Source: Sulfitobacter donghicola DSW-25 = KCTC 12864 = JCM 14565
GTDB lineage: Bacteria; Pseudomonadota; Alphaproteobacteria; Rhodobacterales; Rhodobacteraceae
Reading direction: 5' to 3'
NCBI RefSeq assembly: GCF_000622405.1
Contig: NZ_JASF01000005.1
Span: 2,046,001 to 2,110,000 of the forward strand
Length of the DNA stretch: 64,000 nucleotides
Part shown: one piece after another, positions 34,684 to 43,720 of the stretch
How positions within the stretch are numbered: the stretch's first letter is position 1
Layout of the letters: every line of letters starts with the position of its first letter
Notes under the pieces: generated by a model
Seen by the model: only the letters and a program-made list of their open reading frames with translations
Database searches by the model: none
Told to the model about the DNA's origin: nothing
Position numbers and translations under genes: made by a program

Positions 34684-34712
34684 TTGGGCGCGCAATTATC
34701 TTGCGCGCCCAA
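34684..34712 (-). other. Perfect 12-bp hairpin between phbA and phbB
   Basis: TTGGGCGCGCAA and TTGCGCGCCCAA flank a 5-nt loop in the 73-bp gap between phbA and phbB. No T run follows, so it may be an attenuator or an RNA-stability/processing element that sets the ratio of the two products. Confidence 0.6.
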
Positions 34713-34718
34713 TCTCTA

Positions 34719-35894
34719 TTAGGGCCGTTCGAGGCACATGGCAACACCCATACCGCCACCAATGCACAAGGTAGCGAGACCTTTTTTCGCATCACGGCGT
34801 TTCATCTCAAACAAAAGGGTGTTGAGGATGCGCGCACCAGAGGCGCCAATCGGGTGGCCAATTGCGATTGCGCCGCCATTTACGTTAACAATTTCAGGGT
34901 CCCAACCCATGTCCTTGTTTACCGCACAGGCCTGTGCTGCAAAGGCTTCGTTGGCCTCAACAAGGTCCAGATCCTCTGGTTTCCAGCCTGCTTTTTCCAG
35001 TGCCTTGCGTGAGGCATAGATCGGGCCCGCGCCCATGATGGTCGGGTCAAGGCCAACGGTCGCGTAGGAGGCGATACGTGCCAATGGCTCAATGCCGCGT
35101 TTTTCAGCATTATCTGCGCTCATCAGCAATGCGCCGGCGGCGCCATCGTTCAGGCCAGATGCGTTTGCAGCCGTGACCGATCCGTCTTTGGTGAAGGCAG
35201 GGCGCAGTTTCGCCATGGCATCCATTGTAGCGCCGTGGCGGATGTATTCATCTGCATCAACGATTGTGTCGCCGCGACGACCAGGAACAGTGTAGGCGAA
35301 AATTTCGTCGGCAAAACGGCCTGCTTTTTGTGCAGCTTCGGCTTTGTTTTGGGAGGCGACTGCGAATTCATCTTGTTGATCGCGCGAGATTTCCCACTTT
35401 GCAGCAACGTTCTCAGCGGTTTGGCCCATATGGTAGCCGTTGAACGCGTCCCACAGGCCGTCTTTGATCATTGTGTCGATCAGCTTCATATCGCCCATTT
35501 TCTGGCCCGCGCGCATTGCTTGGGCGTGGGGGGACATGGTCATGTTTTCCTGACCACCTGCCGCGACAATATCGGCATCGCCCAGCTGGATGTGCTGCGC
35601 AGCCAAAGCAACGGCACGCAAACCGGAGCCACAAACCTGATTGATGGACCAAGCGGCCGATTCAATAGGCAGGCCAGCGTTAACATGCGCCTGACGTGCG
35701 GGGTTCTGGCCCTGAGCAGCGGTTAGAACCTGCCCCAGAATCGTTTCCGAAACTTCAGACGCATCTACACCGGCGCGTGCCACGATTTCTTTTAGCATGG
35801 CTGCGCCCAGATCATGGGCTGGGGTATTGGCAAACGAACCGCCAAAGCTGCCTACGGCAGTACGGGCGGCGGATGCGATAACGATATTGGTCAT
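34719..35894 (-). CDS. phbA: Acetyl-CoA C-acetyltransferase (beta-ketothiolase)
   Basis: A 391-residue biosynthetic thiolase that condenses two acetyl-CoA into acetoacetyl-CoA. The active-site Cys is in [15 protein letters not shown] (about C88), the His in [14 protein letters not shown] (about H348) and the second Cys in [11 protein letters not shown] (about C378). I start at ATG 35892-35894 ([19 protein letters not shown]), which has GAGAGGA upstream; the frame is open for 38 further codons, which do not look like thiolase. Confidence 0.96.
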   Translation of the reverse strand: MTNIVIASAARTAVGSFGGSFANTPAHDLGAAMLKEIVARAGVDASEVSETILGQVLTAAQGQNPARQAHVNAGLPIESAAWSINQVCGSGLRAVALAAQHIQLGDADIVAAGGQENMTMSPHAQAMRAGQKMGDMKLIDTMIKDGLWDAFNGYHMGQTAENVAAKWEISRDQQDEFAVASQNKAEAAQKAGRFADEIFAYTVPGRRGDTIVDADEYIRHGATMDAMAKLRPAFTKDGSVTAANASGLNDGAAGALLMSADNAEKRGIEPLARIASYATVGLDPTIMGAGPIYASRKALEKAGWKPEDLDLVEANEAFAAQACAVNKDMGWDPEIVNVNGGAIAIGHPIGASGARILNTLLFEMKRRDAKKGLATLCIGGGMGVAMCLERP

Positions 35895-35952
35895 GGAATG
35901 TGGTCCTCTCGATATGACGCACGGCAGAGGACATTTTGATTGTTGATGCGAG

Positions 35953-36008
35953 GTGCCGCATCCTTCCCCCCACCTTGTGATCTTTGGATACCGCATGGGT
36001 TGCGGCAC
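35953..36008. repeat. Inverted repeat upstream of phbA
   Basis: GTGCCGCA (35953-35960) and TGCGGCAC (36001-36008) form an 8-bp inverted repeat with a 40-bp centre, in the 141-bp gap between the EAL gene and phbA. It could be an operator pair or an RNA stem in the phbA leader; nothing more can be said. Confidence 0.4.
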
Positions 36009-36035
36009 GGCAAGAAGGGGAGGTGACGTGCGGCG

Positions 36036-36854
36036 TTAGGCCCTTTTTTTAGAATTTTTATCAATAAGCCACTCGGGTTGCGTAGTTGGGGCGGCAAAAT
36101 AATACCCTTGTAAGCAATCAATCCCGATTTGGGTCGCAAGGTTGGCGTCCTGTTCGTTTTCTATCGATTCTGCGATTGTCAGCATTCCGAATTCACGCGC
36201 GACAGCGTTCAGCGCACGGGTAATCGCCTGTTGATCAGGTGATCCGGACAGTCCGCGAATGAAACGGCCGTCAATCTTTACAATGTCAAAATCAAACTCG
36301 CTGAAGTATTTAATGGCCATCTGCCCAGAGCCAAAGTCATCCAGCGCGAAACAAATGCCTTTCGGCTGTAGGCGTTGAATGAAATCGATGACAAGTTCGG
36401 GAACCATCATCGCCGAGCTTTCAGTGATCTCGAGAATAAGGCGCTCTCCGATTTGGGGCGTTTCCCTGAGAAAACGGTTTAAACATCCCATCCATGGACG
36501 ATAACCGATTGATCGCGCAGACATATTGATCGACAGGCGTAGCTTTGGGTTTGCTTTTAGGCTGCGCAACCCGTGCCGCAAGGCAAGGACATCAATCTCG
36601 CGCCCCGTTTCGGTATCTTCGATTCGCCCCATAAATTCTCTGGCAGGCACCACCCGACCAGTTGGGTCAAGAACGCGGATCAAACCCTCGTAAAATCCTA
36701 TCGTGTCTCGTGAACCGCTTCGCATGACAGGTTGGAATGCAAGCATCGTCTGCCCGTGGCTGATCGCGTCTTTTACAATTTTCATTGTGTCGCTGGATTG
36801 GATCGAGACAGCATGGTCAAGCGGGCTCAACCCTCCGACGGGGATATCGGCCAT
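36036..36854 (-). CDS. EAL-domain cyclic-di-GMP phosphodiesterase
   Basis: A 272-residue protein that is little more than one EAL domain. The signature glutamate is in FYEGLIRV, followed by INMSARSIGY, LEITESSAMM, FALDDFGSG, VKIDGRFIRG and IAESIENEQD, and LQGYYFA near the end, so the metal and base residues look intact and hydrolysis of c-di-GMP to pGpG is expected. No GGDEF, PAS or receiver domain precedes it. I chose ATG 36854; the frame runs upstream to a TTG at 36935, which lacks a ribosome-binding site. Confidence 0.88.
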   Translation of the reverse strand: MADIPVGGLSPLDHAVSIQSSDTMKIVKDAISHGQTMLAFQPVMRSGSRDTIGFYEGLIRVLDPTGRVVPAREFMGRIEDTETGREIDVLALRHGLRSLKANPKLRLSINMSARSIGYRPWMGCLNRFLRETPQIGERLILEITESSAMMVPELVIDFIQRLQPKGICFALDDFGSGQMAIKYFSEFDFDIVKIDGRFIRGLSGSPDQQAITRALNAVAREFGMLTIAESIENEQDANLATQIGIDCLQGYYFAAPTTQPEWLIDKNSKKRA

Positions 36855-37004
36855 TTGGCGTTTCGTTTTTCCTCTCACGAGAGCATCCTTTGCGTTTCGT
36901 GGCTTGGCGCCAGAGTTCGCGCAGACTTTGGGCAATGAGCGCCTAATAAGATGTTAAAGGAAGAATTTTGTGCCAAATGTATCCAAATCGAAAGGATTAA
37001 GATC

Positions 37005-37595
37005 ATGACCGCATGTGAATGGGCTGGCCCCGAAAAGATATACATCGACTATCACAACACAGAGTGGGGCGTGCCCGAATACGATAGCCGTGCATTGTGG
37101 GAAAAGCTGATCCTTGATGGTTTTCAGGCTGGGTTGAGCTGGATCACGATTTTGAAAAAGCGCGATGCTTTTCGAGAGGCATTTGAAGGGTTTGACCCAA
37201 ATATCATAGCAGAATGGGGTGAACAGGATGTGCAGCGCCTGCTGGGGAATGCTGGTATTATTCGTCACCGAGGAAAGATCGAGGCGGCCATAACCAATGC
37301 AAAAGCTTGGCAGCGGATTGAGGCGGATATCGGCTTTGACAAATTCATGTGGAACTACGTGGGTGGGTCGCCAATTCAAAACAAATTTGAAAAACAATCT
37401 GATGTGCCACCAAAGACGGAACTCTCAGAGAAAGTGTCAAAAGACCTGAAGAAGGCAGGATTCAAATTTTGCGGCCCCACAATCGTTTATGCGTGGATGG
37501 AGGCCTGCGGGTTGGTGAATGATCATCTTGTTGGTTGTCCACGTCACGCGGTTGTTGCGGGCATGGCACGGGTCGATCCCGCAAAAGAGGCGTGA
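37005..37595 (+). CDS. tag: DNA-3-methyladenine glycosylase I
   Basis: Tag excises 3-methyladenine from alkylated DNA. The 196-residue protein shows TACEWAGPEKIYIDYHNTEW (Cys4 and the first zinc His), FQAGLSWITILKKR, and LVNDHLVGCPRH, which supplies the second His-Cys zinc pair. I start at ATG 37005 with AAAGGA upstream; an in-frame ATG at 36951 would add 18 residues absent from the family. A hairpin (37655-37679) lies downstream. Confidence 0.95.
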   Translation: MTACEWAGPEKIYIDYHNTEWGVPEYDSRALWEKLILDGFQAGLSWITILKKRDAFREAFEGFDPNIIAEWGEQDVQRLLGNAGIIRHRGKIEAAITNAKAWQRIEADIGFDKFMWNYVGGSPIQNKFEKQSDVPPKTELSEKVSKDLKKAGFKFCGPTIVYAWMEACGLVNDHLVGCPRHAVVAGMARVDPAKEA

Positions 37596-37618
37596 GGCCC
37601 GCGCGCTGGGCGGGGGGC

Positions 37619-37660
37619 GTGTCTGGATTGAGGGTGTGTCTGGATAGAGGGTATGTCCGG
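37619..37660. repeat. Imperfect 17-bp tandem repeats
   Basis: GTGTCTGGATTGAGG (37619-37633) and GTGTCTGGATAGAGG (37636-37650) recur with 17-bp spacing and a partial third copy (ATGTCCGG, 37653-37660), just after tag. Probably neutral. Confidence 0.5.
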
Positions 37661-37679
37661 CCAATTTTATTGGCCAGAC
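37655..37679. terminator. Hairpin downstream of tag
   Basis: GTCCGGCCAA and TTGGCCAGAC pair around a TTTTA loop with one mismatch, between tag (plus) and the convergent gene ending at 37694. No T run follows on the plus strand, so the terminator call is tentative. Confidence 0.45.
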
Positions 37680-37693
37680 GATTTGATCGGTTT

Positions 37694-38191
37694 CTATGAA
37701 TAAAAATCGATCAGGTTTTCCGAAGTGTCATAGCCAGCCTCTTCAAGAGAGGTTTCCAGCAATGTCCAAACCGAATCCGCCTCTTCTGAGGTTTCATAGG
37801 CCTCCACGGCCTCGGTTACGAGGGAAACGATCGTTTCATCGACACTTTCTATGCCGTTAGATGCCTCTGGTGGTGGTCCACCAGCACCGCGTGGGCCACC
37901 GCCCCCGCCAGGAGGAGGCCCGCTAGGCCTGCCAGCCCCGCCAACACCTGCCATACTGCCAAGCTCTTTCGCGTCGATCCCTGCATCACTCAACGCGGAG
38001 GTGAGGGCAGAGCCCGCATTGATCCCAGCTTCTTCGATTTGGGATACAATGTTCTTCGCGTCATCTTCGGTGAGGTTCTCCGCGTCATATTCCGACAGAA
38101 TCCCAGTGAGCTGCTGCCCCTGAGTGTCGGATAGTTTTTGCGTCATGAGTTGTGCTGCTCCAGATTGGGAGCTTAGAGAGTTTATCATCAT
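37694..38191 (-). CDS. Acidic two-domain protein with Gly/Pro linker
   Basis: A 165-residue protein not recognised. Residues 1-80 form a small helical domain (MMINSLSSQSGAAQLMTQKL, then LTEDDAKNIVSQIEEAGI). A low-complexity linker rich in Gly, Pro and Arg covers about 83-111. Residues 115-165 form a second, acidic helical part ending YDTSENLIDFYS. There is no signal peptide or membrane helix. The acidic D/E-rich helices recall EF-hand-like proteins, but no canonical calcium loop is present. It is convergent with tag and divergent from the rpsD promoter region. Confidence 0.65.
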   Translation of the reverse strand: MMINSLSSQSGAAQLMTQKLSDTQGQQLTGILSEYDAENLTEDDAKNIVSQIEEAGINAGSALTSALSDAGIDAKELGSMAGVGGAGRPSGPPPGGGGGPRGAGGPPPEASNGIESVDETIVSLVTEAVEAYETSEEADSVWTLLETSLEEAGYDTSENLIDFYS

Positions 38192-38497
38192 TTTTTTGCT
38201 TTCTACATCATCACCGCATCCGGTAAGTATTTGAATGCATGTCTGGTATCGGCGAATCGCGTAAACAAAACCTCAAAAGAAAAAGAGGTGGTTAATATAG
38301 GGTTTCAGGTAGAATGCGTCGGGCGGTTAGCTTGCCTGCACGAATTCCTGTTTTCGCGCATTGACTCTGTGCCGATCCCCCGTATAAGCGCGGCTTCTAT
38401 TGGTGTTGGTGGCCCTCGCAAGAGGATGCCTGTCGGGAGTAATCCAGAGGACAACGCCCTTTAACCGCCCTTCGGGGCCATATGAAGGAGAACAGCC
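38192..38497 (+). promoter_or_regulatory. rpsD promoter and leader region
   Basis: This 306-bp gap holds no credible gene. A strong sigma-70-type promoter is visible: TTGACT (38361-38366), a 16-bp spacer and TATAAG (38383-38388), giving a leader of about 100 nt before rpsD. A small UUCG-capped stem (38467-38478) and the GAAGGAG ribosome-binding site (38484-38490) follow. S4 often represses its own mRNA in other bacteria, but no S4-binding pseudoknot could be confirmed here. The first half of the gap shows nothing distinct. Confidence 0.7.
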
Positions 38498-39118
38498 GTG
38501 ACTAAACGTACAGCTGCCAAGCACAAAATTGACCGCCGCATGGGCGAAAACATCTGGGGCCGTCCAAAGTCTCCAGTAAACCGTCGCGAATATGGCCCAG
38601 GCCAGCACGGTCAGCGCCGTAAGGGCAAGATTTCCGATTTCGGTATCCAGCTGCGCGCCAAGCAGAAGCTGAAAGGCTACTACGGCGACCTGACCGAGAA
38701 ACAGTTCCGTCGCATCTACGGCGAAGCCGAGCGTGTAAAAGGTGATACAGGTGAAAACCTGATCGGCCTGCTCGAGCGCCGCTTGGACGCGGTTGTTTAC
38801 CGTGCGAAATTCGTTTCCACAGTATTCGCTGCACGTCAGTTCGTGAACCACCGCCACGTGCGCGTGAACGGCAAACTGGTGAACATCCCTTCCTACCGTG
38901 TTAAAGAAGGTGACGTGATCGAAGTACGTGACCGTTCCAAGCAGATGGTTGCACTGGTTGAAGCTACTCAGCTGCCAGAGCGTGACGTTCCTGATTACAT
39001 GGAAGTAGATCACTCCAAAATGACAGCGACATTCGTACGCACACCAGGCCTGTCCGACGTGCCATACCCTGTTGTTATGGAGCCGAACCTGGTTGTTGAA
39101 TTCTACGCGAAGAACTAA
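38498..39118 (+). CDS. rpsD: 30S ribosomal protein S4
   Basis: S4 binds 16S rRNA early in small-subunit assembly and helps tune decoding accuracy. The 206-residue protein has [20 protein letters not shown] in the basic N-terminal region, the S4 RNA-binding domain ([36 protein letters not shown]) and a canonical C-terminus. The start is GTG 38498 with GAAGGAG 7 bp upstream. The N-terminal zinc cysteines of some S4 proteins are absent (C-minus type). It stands alone, with its own promoter and terminator. Confidence 0.98.
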   Translation: MTKRTAAKHKIDRRMGENIWGRPKSPVNRREYGPGQHGQRRKGKISDFGIQLRAKQKLKGYYGDLTEKQFRRIYGEAERVKGDTGENLIGLLERRLDAVVYRAKFVSTVFAARQFVNHRHVRVNGKLVNIPSYRVKEGDVIEVRDRSKQMVALVEATQLPERDVPDYMEVDHSKMTATFVRTPGLSDVPYPVVMEPNLVVEFYAKN

Positions 39119-39147
39119 TCTTCGCCGCCAGACGTTTCGACTTTTTG

Positions 39148-39180
39148 AACGCCCTGCCGGATCATCCGGCGGGGCGTTTT
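39148..39180 (+). terminator. Rho-independent terminator of rpsD
   Basis: ACGCCCTGCCGGA and TCCGGCGGGGCGT pair around a 3-nt loop with one G-T pair, followed by TTTT, 30 bp after the rpsD stop. Confidence 0.9.
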
Positions 39181-39286
39181 CTATTTGGGCTTAGGGTCGG
39201 CGCGCTGGCGCGCATGCGATACAATTCGCGTCTGGTTGCCGCCCTAAGGATTGGCTAAAAGGAACCAAGCAGGAGAAGGCCGCAAG

Positions 39287-40369
39287 ATGACAAATGCGAT
39301 TAAACCCCAACCCGGAATTATGGATATTGCCCTATATGAAGGTGGGGCATCCCATGTGGCTGGGCATGATAATGTTCTCAAGCTAAGCTCGAATGAGAAC
39401 CCATTTGGGCCATCACCCGCAGCACTAAAGGCTTATGAGGCAGCGGGGCGTGCATTGCACCGCTATCCCAGTGCCGATCACGCCGAGCTGCGCGAAGCGA
39501 TTGGGCAAGTGCACGGTGTGGATCCCGCGCGCGTGATTTGTGGCGCTGGATCGGATGAGATCATTGCGTTCCTGTGTCAGGCCTATGCAGGGCCGAATAC
39601 CGAAGTGATCCATACAGAACATGGGTTTGCCATGTACCGCATTTCGGCTTTGGCTGCTGGCGCGACACCTGTTGAGGTGAAAGAGCACGAGCGCGTGACC
39701 GATGTGGATGCGATCCTAGCAGCCTGCACTGATAAAACGCGCCTCGTCTTTTTGGCCAACCCTAACAACCCAACGGGCACGATGATCTGCCAAGCAGATG
39801 TTGCGCGGTTGGCTGATGGGATTCCTGAACAGGCACTGTTGGTTCTTGACGGAGCCTATGCCGAATATGTCGAAGGCTATGACGGCGGCGCGGCTTTGGT
39901 TGATGAACGTGACAACGTTGTGATGACCCGCACCTTTTCAAAGATTTACGGCCTTGGTGGTCTGCGTGTGGGCTGGGGCTATGGCCCTGCGCATGTGATC
40001 GATGTTCTGAACCGTATTCGCGGCCCCTTCAACGTGAGCGCGGCTGGCTTGGCGGCTGCGCAAGCCGCCGTGTGCGATGTCGCCTATATCGAAAAATGCC
40101 GACAGGATAACGCCCGCTGGCGGAGCTGGATGGCGGATGCCTTGGCTGAAATGGGTATCCCGTCAGATGTGTCGATGGCGAACTTCATCCTTGCGCGCTT
40201 TGCCTCGCAGGAAGAGGCCGAGGCCTGCGATACCTACCTGCAATCGCAGGGTCTGATCGTACGCCGTGTCGCTGGGTATAACCTGCCGAACGGTTTGCGG
40301 ATCACTGTCGGTGATGAAAGCGGCTGTCGCCGTGTGGTGCACGCCGTGCGCCAGTTCAAGGAGGGCTAA
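39287..40369 (+). CDS. hisC: Histidinol-phosphate/aromatic aminotransferase HisC
   Basis: A 360-residue class I/II PLP aminotransferase. HisC makes histidinol phosphate from imidazole-acetol phosphate and often also transaminates prephenate or phenylpyruvate. Visible are [36 protein letters not shown] and the PLP lysine in [19 protein letters not shown] (about K218). Start is ATG 39287, just after AGGAGAAGG. It is followed 3 bp later by tyrC, so an aromatic-biosynthesis role is probable in addition to histidine. Confidence 0.93.
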   Translation: MTNAIKPQPGIMDIALYEGGASHVAGHDNVLKLSSNENPFGPSPAALKAYEAAGRALHRYPSADHAELREAIGQVHGVDPARVICGAGSDEIIAFLCQAYAGPNTEVIHTEHGFAMYRISALAAGATPVEVKEHERVTDVDAILAACTDKTRLVFLANPNNPTGTMICQADVARLADGIPEQALLVLDGAYAEYVEGYDGGAALVDERDNVVMTRTFSKIYGLGGLRVGWGYGPAHVIDVLNRIRGPFNVSAAGLAAAQAAVCDVAYIEKCRQDNARWRSWMADALAEMGIPSDVSMANFILARFASQEEAEACDTYLQSQGLIVRRVAGYNLPNGLRITVGDESGCRRVVHAVRQFKEG

Positions 40370-40372
40370 AGG

Positions 40373-41296
40373 ATGGCTCACGTGTACAACCGCGTCGCCT
40401 TGATTGGGCTGGGTTTGATTGCGTCTTCGATGTTTTGGGCGATGAAGCGGGGGGGCTTGGCAGGTGAAGTGACAGGCTATGCGCGCTCGGCTGAAACCCG
40501 TGAAACGGCACGCGAAATCGGCCTGTGTGATGTTGTCTATGATGACATTACCCAAGCGGTTGAAGGCGCGGATTTGATTGTGCTTTGCGTTCCTGTTGGC
40601 GTTATGGGGCAGGTGATGGAGCAGATCGCAGGCTCGTTGGCGCAAGGGGCAACCGTCACCGATGTGGGGTCCGTCAAACGTGCTGTGATTGATCAGGTCA
40701 CGCCGCATCTGCCAGAGGGTGTGCATTTTGTTGCAGGTCACCCTCTTGCTGGCACAGAACATTCTGGGCCAAAGGCGGGGTTTGCTGAGCTGTTTGACAA
40801 CCGGTGGAGCCTGCTGGTGCCCAGCGAGGGAACTGATCCCAAAGCAACCGCAAAGCTGCGTGCGCTGTGGGAAGGTATGGGCGCGAATGTTGAGGAAATG
40901 GATGCGGATCACCATGATCTGGTCCTTGCTGTTACCTCTCACGCGCCACACTTGATCGCTTACACGATGGTTGGTGTCGCCGATGATCTAAGGCGTGTAA
41001 CAGATAGCGAAGTCATCAAATATTCTGCTGCTGGTTTTCGTGATTTTACCCGTATCGCAGCGTCGGACCCCACGATGTGGCGCGATGTGTTCTTGTCCAA
41101 CAAGGATGCAACGCTAGAAATCCTCGGCCGCTTCACCGAAGAGCTTTTCGCGCTGCAACGCGCGATCAGGCAAGGGGATGGGGACCACCTGTTTGAATAC
41201 TTTACGCGCACCCGCGCCATTCGCCGCGGTATTATCGAGGCAGGGCAGGACACGGATGCACCAAACTTTGGGCGTGGTGCAGGGAGCAAGACGTGA
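40373..41296 (+). CDS. tyrC: Prephenate/arogenate (cyclohexadienyl) dehydrogenase
   Basis: This 307-residue protein carries out the oxidative decarboxylation leading to tyrosine. It has an N-terminal NAD-binding fold (VALIGLGLIASSMFWAMKRG), VTDVGSVKRAVID, the conserved HPLAGTEHSGPKAGFAELF and a helical C-terminal domain. The pairing with hisC, whose enzyme can transaminate prephenate, fits the arogenate route. It overlaps the next gene by ATGA. Specificity for prephenate or arogenate cannot be read directly. Confidence 0.93.
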   Translation: MAHVYNRVALIGLGLIASSMFWAMKRGGLAGEVTGYARSAETRETAREIGLCDVVYDDITQAVEGADLIVLCVPVGVMGQVMEQIAGSLAQGATVTDVGSVKRAVIDQVTPHLPEGVHFVAGHPLAGTEHSGPKAGFAELFDNRWSLLVPSEGTDPKATAKLRALWEGMGANVEEMDADHHDLVLAVTSHAPHLIAYTMVGVADDLRRVTDSEVIKYSAAGFRDFTRIAASDPTMWRDVFLSNKDATLEILGRFTEELFALQRAIRQGDGDHLFEYFTRTRAIRRGIIEAGQDTDAPNFGRGAGSKT

Positions 41297-42054
41297 AACG
41301 GCTCACTGTTCTTTTGTGTGTGATGGCAACGGTGTCTTGTGCGGGGCCTGATAACTCAAAACGCCCCGAACTTCGTCCGGGAACGGGCCAGTCAGACGTG
41401 GTTGCTGATGGCACAATTGACCGCTCGGCCCATGAGAACAAGCAAGGCGGGTTTTGGAAATCCATGCGGCCTGTCTTTCGCTCTCCCAAAGCGGCCCAAC
41501 AGCAACGACAAAAGCAATCGGCGCTGGCGGCTGGTTCCGTCTGTGGCGATATCTCGATCCAAGGGACAGCAATCGGGCGTGTGCCGGGTAAGATATCTGG
41601 TTGCGGTGTCGAAAACGCGGTTCAGATTTCGTCGATCTCTGGCGTAACGCTTAGCAGTAAATCGACAATGGATTGCGGGACGGCACAGGCGCTGAAAACG
41701 TGGGTCGACAAAAGCGCAAAGCCTGCGTTGTCCTCCAAAGGTGGTGGCCTGAGCCAGATCAAAGTCGCGGCGCATTATGCCTGTCGCCGCCGAAACAATG
41801 CCAAGACGGGCAAGATATCTGAACATGGCAAGGGTAAAGCCATTGATATTTCAGGCTTTCGACTAGCAGATGGTAGCGAGATCACCGTGCTAAAAGGGTG
41901 GAACGCGCGCTCCAGCCGCAAGGCGTTGCGCAAGATGCATGCGGATGCCTGCGGCCCGTTTGGAACGGTGCTGGGGCCAAACGCGAACAAGTTTCACCTC
42001 GACCATTTCCATTTTGACACTGCGCGCTATCGATCAGGAAGCTATTGCCGTTAA
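41293..42054 (+). CDS. Extensin-like domain lipoprotein
   Basis: A 253-residue protein with a lipoprotein signal peptide (lipobox VSC, Cys near 16) and a C-terminal extensin-like (DUF882-type) domain from about residue 85: CGVENAVQISSISGV, DCGTAQALKTWVD, AAHYACRRRN, SEHGKGKAIDISGF and HLDHFHFD. The His-rich motifs resemble those of D-Ala-D-Ala carboxypeptidase/LAS-type metallopeptidases, so a peptidoglycan role in the envelope is likely. Stops of this and the convergent DUF2125 gene overlap by 4 bp (TTAA). Confidence 0.88.
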   Translation: MKRLTVLLCVMATVSCAGPDNSKRPELRPGTGQSDVVADGTIDRSAHENKQGGFWKSMRPVFRSPKAAQQQRQKQSALAAGSVCGDISIQGTAIGRVPGKISGCGVENAVQISSISGVTLSSKSTMDCGTAQALKTWVDKSAKPALSSKGGGLSQIKVAAHYACRRRNNAKTGKISEHGKGKAIDISGFRLADGSEITVLKGWNARSSRKALRKMHADACGPFGTVLGPNANKFHLDHFHFDTARYRSGSYCR

Positions 42055-43055
42055 CGCAGGATGATCCGCGGCGCATTGCCCAGCGGAACAAAGCCCATGC
42101 GCATTCGGCCCTGATCGATGGTGATCTCGACGTCCAGCGTATCGGCATTTCCCGACAGACCCGCAAGTAGGCCAAGGATGCTCTCTGCCTGCGCACGCAT
42201 ATCAGCATTCATCGCACCACTTGTGGTCGCCACATCCAGCATTCTTTGCCAGTTCTGCGCCTTGAGCGTGAAGGTGCCCGAAGGGATGCCGCCTTGGGCA
42301 ACCTGCAAATCCGCGCTGGCGAAGATGTTCAAATCAGCCCAAGCCGCGTTGATCTGATCGATCTTGATGGCCGTTGGCTGGGGGCGGGTATGCTCCAATG
42401 CGGATTTATCCCAAGGGCGATCAAAGGTTACCGTCATGTCGGCAACCAATGTCTCAAAAGCTGCGGGCCACGAGACAGGCAGGCCTAAACTTTGACGAAT
42501 AATGCTGCCGGGGGCAAAGCCGTCGGCGGTTAGATCAATGTCATAGGTCTGTTCGTCGGTTGTTTGTAAAACATCAATCTGGATGTCTTCGATCGCCAGA
42601 ACCCGCCCTTCAACCAGATCAAGGGATACTTGGCTGCTTTCGGCTTTTAACGCCTCTAGCTGCAGCGCGGTTCCGGGGTGCAGGCGCATTGCGGCGGTGG
42701 CACCTGATGACGAAAACGTCAGGGTGGCATGGGGCGAGGCAAAGGTGATCGGCGTGGCGGGTAGGGTTATGGTTGCATCACCCGGCCAATAAATCGGGGT
42801 GGAAACGGTAACCTTTGGAATATCCACGCGAGAGGCGGTTTGCGGATCGGTTAGCTGCATGTCGGTCAAACTGCTCGCGATTTTGAGCGGAAACCCATGA
42901 CGTGAGATATCTGCGACCTCGATCTGTAAGCCTTCGGATCTGCGATCCTCTAACCACGCATTCATGCCCGCCACCAATCCGTTTGTCGCAACCCACCACC
43001 AAGCGCCCAAAACCACCGCTAGAAACGTCACAATTTTGATAGCTAATCGACCCAT
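42051..43055 (-). CDS. DUF2125 protein, membrane-anchored
   Basis: A protein of about 334 residues with an N-terminal membrane helix (MGRLAIKIVTFLAVVLGAWW) and a long beta-rich periplasmic domain (AWLEDRRSEGLQIEVADISR, GFPLKIASSLTDMQLTDP, and others). This is the alphaproteobacterial DUF2125 family of unknown function. The start is uncertain: in-frame ATGs lie at 43055, 43061, 43076, 43088 and 43109; GAGGGG precedes the two most 3' ones, so I use 43055. Convergent with the extensin gene. Confidence 0.85.
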   Translation of the reverse strand: MGRLAIKIVTFLAVVLGAWWWVATNGLVAGMNAWLEDRRSEGLQIEVADISRHGFPLKIASSLTDMQLTDPQTASRVDIPKVTVSTPIYWPGDATITLPATPITFASPHATLTFSSSGATAAMRLHPGTALQLEALKAESSQVSLDLVEGRVLAIEDIQIDVLQTTDEQTYDIDLTADGFAPGSIIRQSLGLPVSWPAAFETLVADMTVTFDRPWDKSALEHTRPQPTAIKIDQINAAWADLNIFASADLQVAQGGIPSGTFTLKAQNWQRMLDVATTSGAMNADMRAQAESILGLLAGLSGNADTLDVEITIDQGRMRMGFVPLGNAPRIILR

Positions 43056-43120
43056 GGGCATTGCCCCTCTTTTCATCCGTGTGCCCATGAGGTTTACCTG
43101 CACCAACACAGGAGAACCAG

Positions 43121-43651
43121 ATGAGTATGTGGGTGTTTGGATACGGGAGTTTGCTTTGGAATCCCGGTTTTGAAGTAGCAGAAAGCGTTATTGGCACGCT
43201 GCCAGAATATGCGCGCTCGTTTTGTATGCGTTCGATCCACCATCGCGGAACGGTTGAACAGCCGGGTTTGGTTCTTGCCCTTGATCAACAAACAGGCGAA
43301 GCCTGTGAAGGTGTCGCCCTAAAGGTTGCGGCAGGGCAGGAAGAGCAAACGCTGGCCTATTTGCGCGAACGCGAGCTTGTCTCATCCGCCTATGTTGAAA
43401 AAGAGCTGACGGTTCAGTTGCAAGACGGGCGTGAAGTGACGGCGCTGGTCTATGTGATTGACGAAGAGCATGATCAATATTGCGGGGGGCTCCCTTTGGA
43501 AGAGCAGGCGCAGATCATGGCGCATGCTGTTGGCGGGCGGGGCCCAAACACGGAATATCTGTTTAATACGGCGGAACACCTCGTGTCGGTTGGGCTGCAT
43601 GATCCGGCGCTCGAATGGCTGGCGGCGCGGGTGAAAGCGATCACAGCATAA
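43121..43651 (+). CDS. Gamma-glutamylcyclotransferase (ChaC type)
   Basis: A 176-residue protein with the substrate-binding loop VFGYGSLLWNPGFEVAES (about 5-22), a conserved Arg in RSFCMRSIHHRG, and a likely catalytic Glu in YLRERELVSSAYVEKEL. These fit the ChaC/GCG group that releases 5-oxoproline from glutathione. It is divergent from DUF2125 and stands upstream of the ExbB-like gene, with 69 bp between. Confidence 0.88.
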   Translation: MSMWVFGYGSLLWNPGFEVAESVIGTLPEYARSFCMRSIHHRGTVEQPGLVLALDQQTGEACEGVALKVAAGQEEQTLAYLRERELVSSAYVEKELTVQLQDGREVTALVYVIDEEHDQYCGGLPLEEQAQIMAHAVGGRGPNTEYLFNTAEHLVSVGLHDPALEWLAARVKAITA

Positions 43652-43720
43652 AACCTTTGGAATATAGAATTTTCGGGGTAAGCTAAGCCGAAATAACAAT
43701 ATGGTCAGGAGCAGGAGCGC

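Noticed and set aside
37619..37660. Possible CRISPR or regulatory array
   Set aside because: Only two and a half imperfect 17-bp units with no spacers; most likely a chance local duplication.
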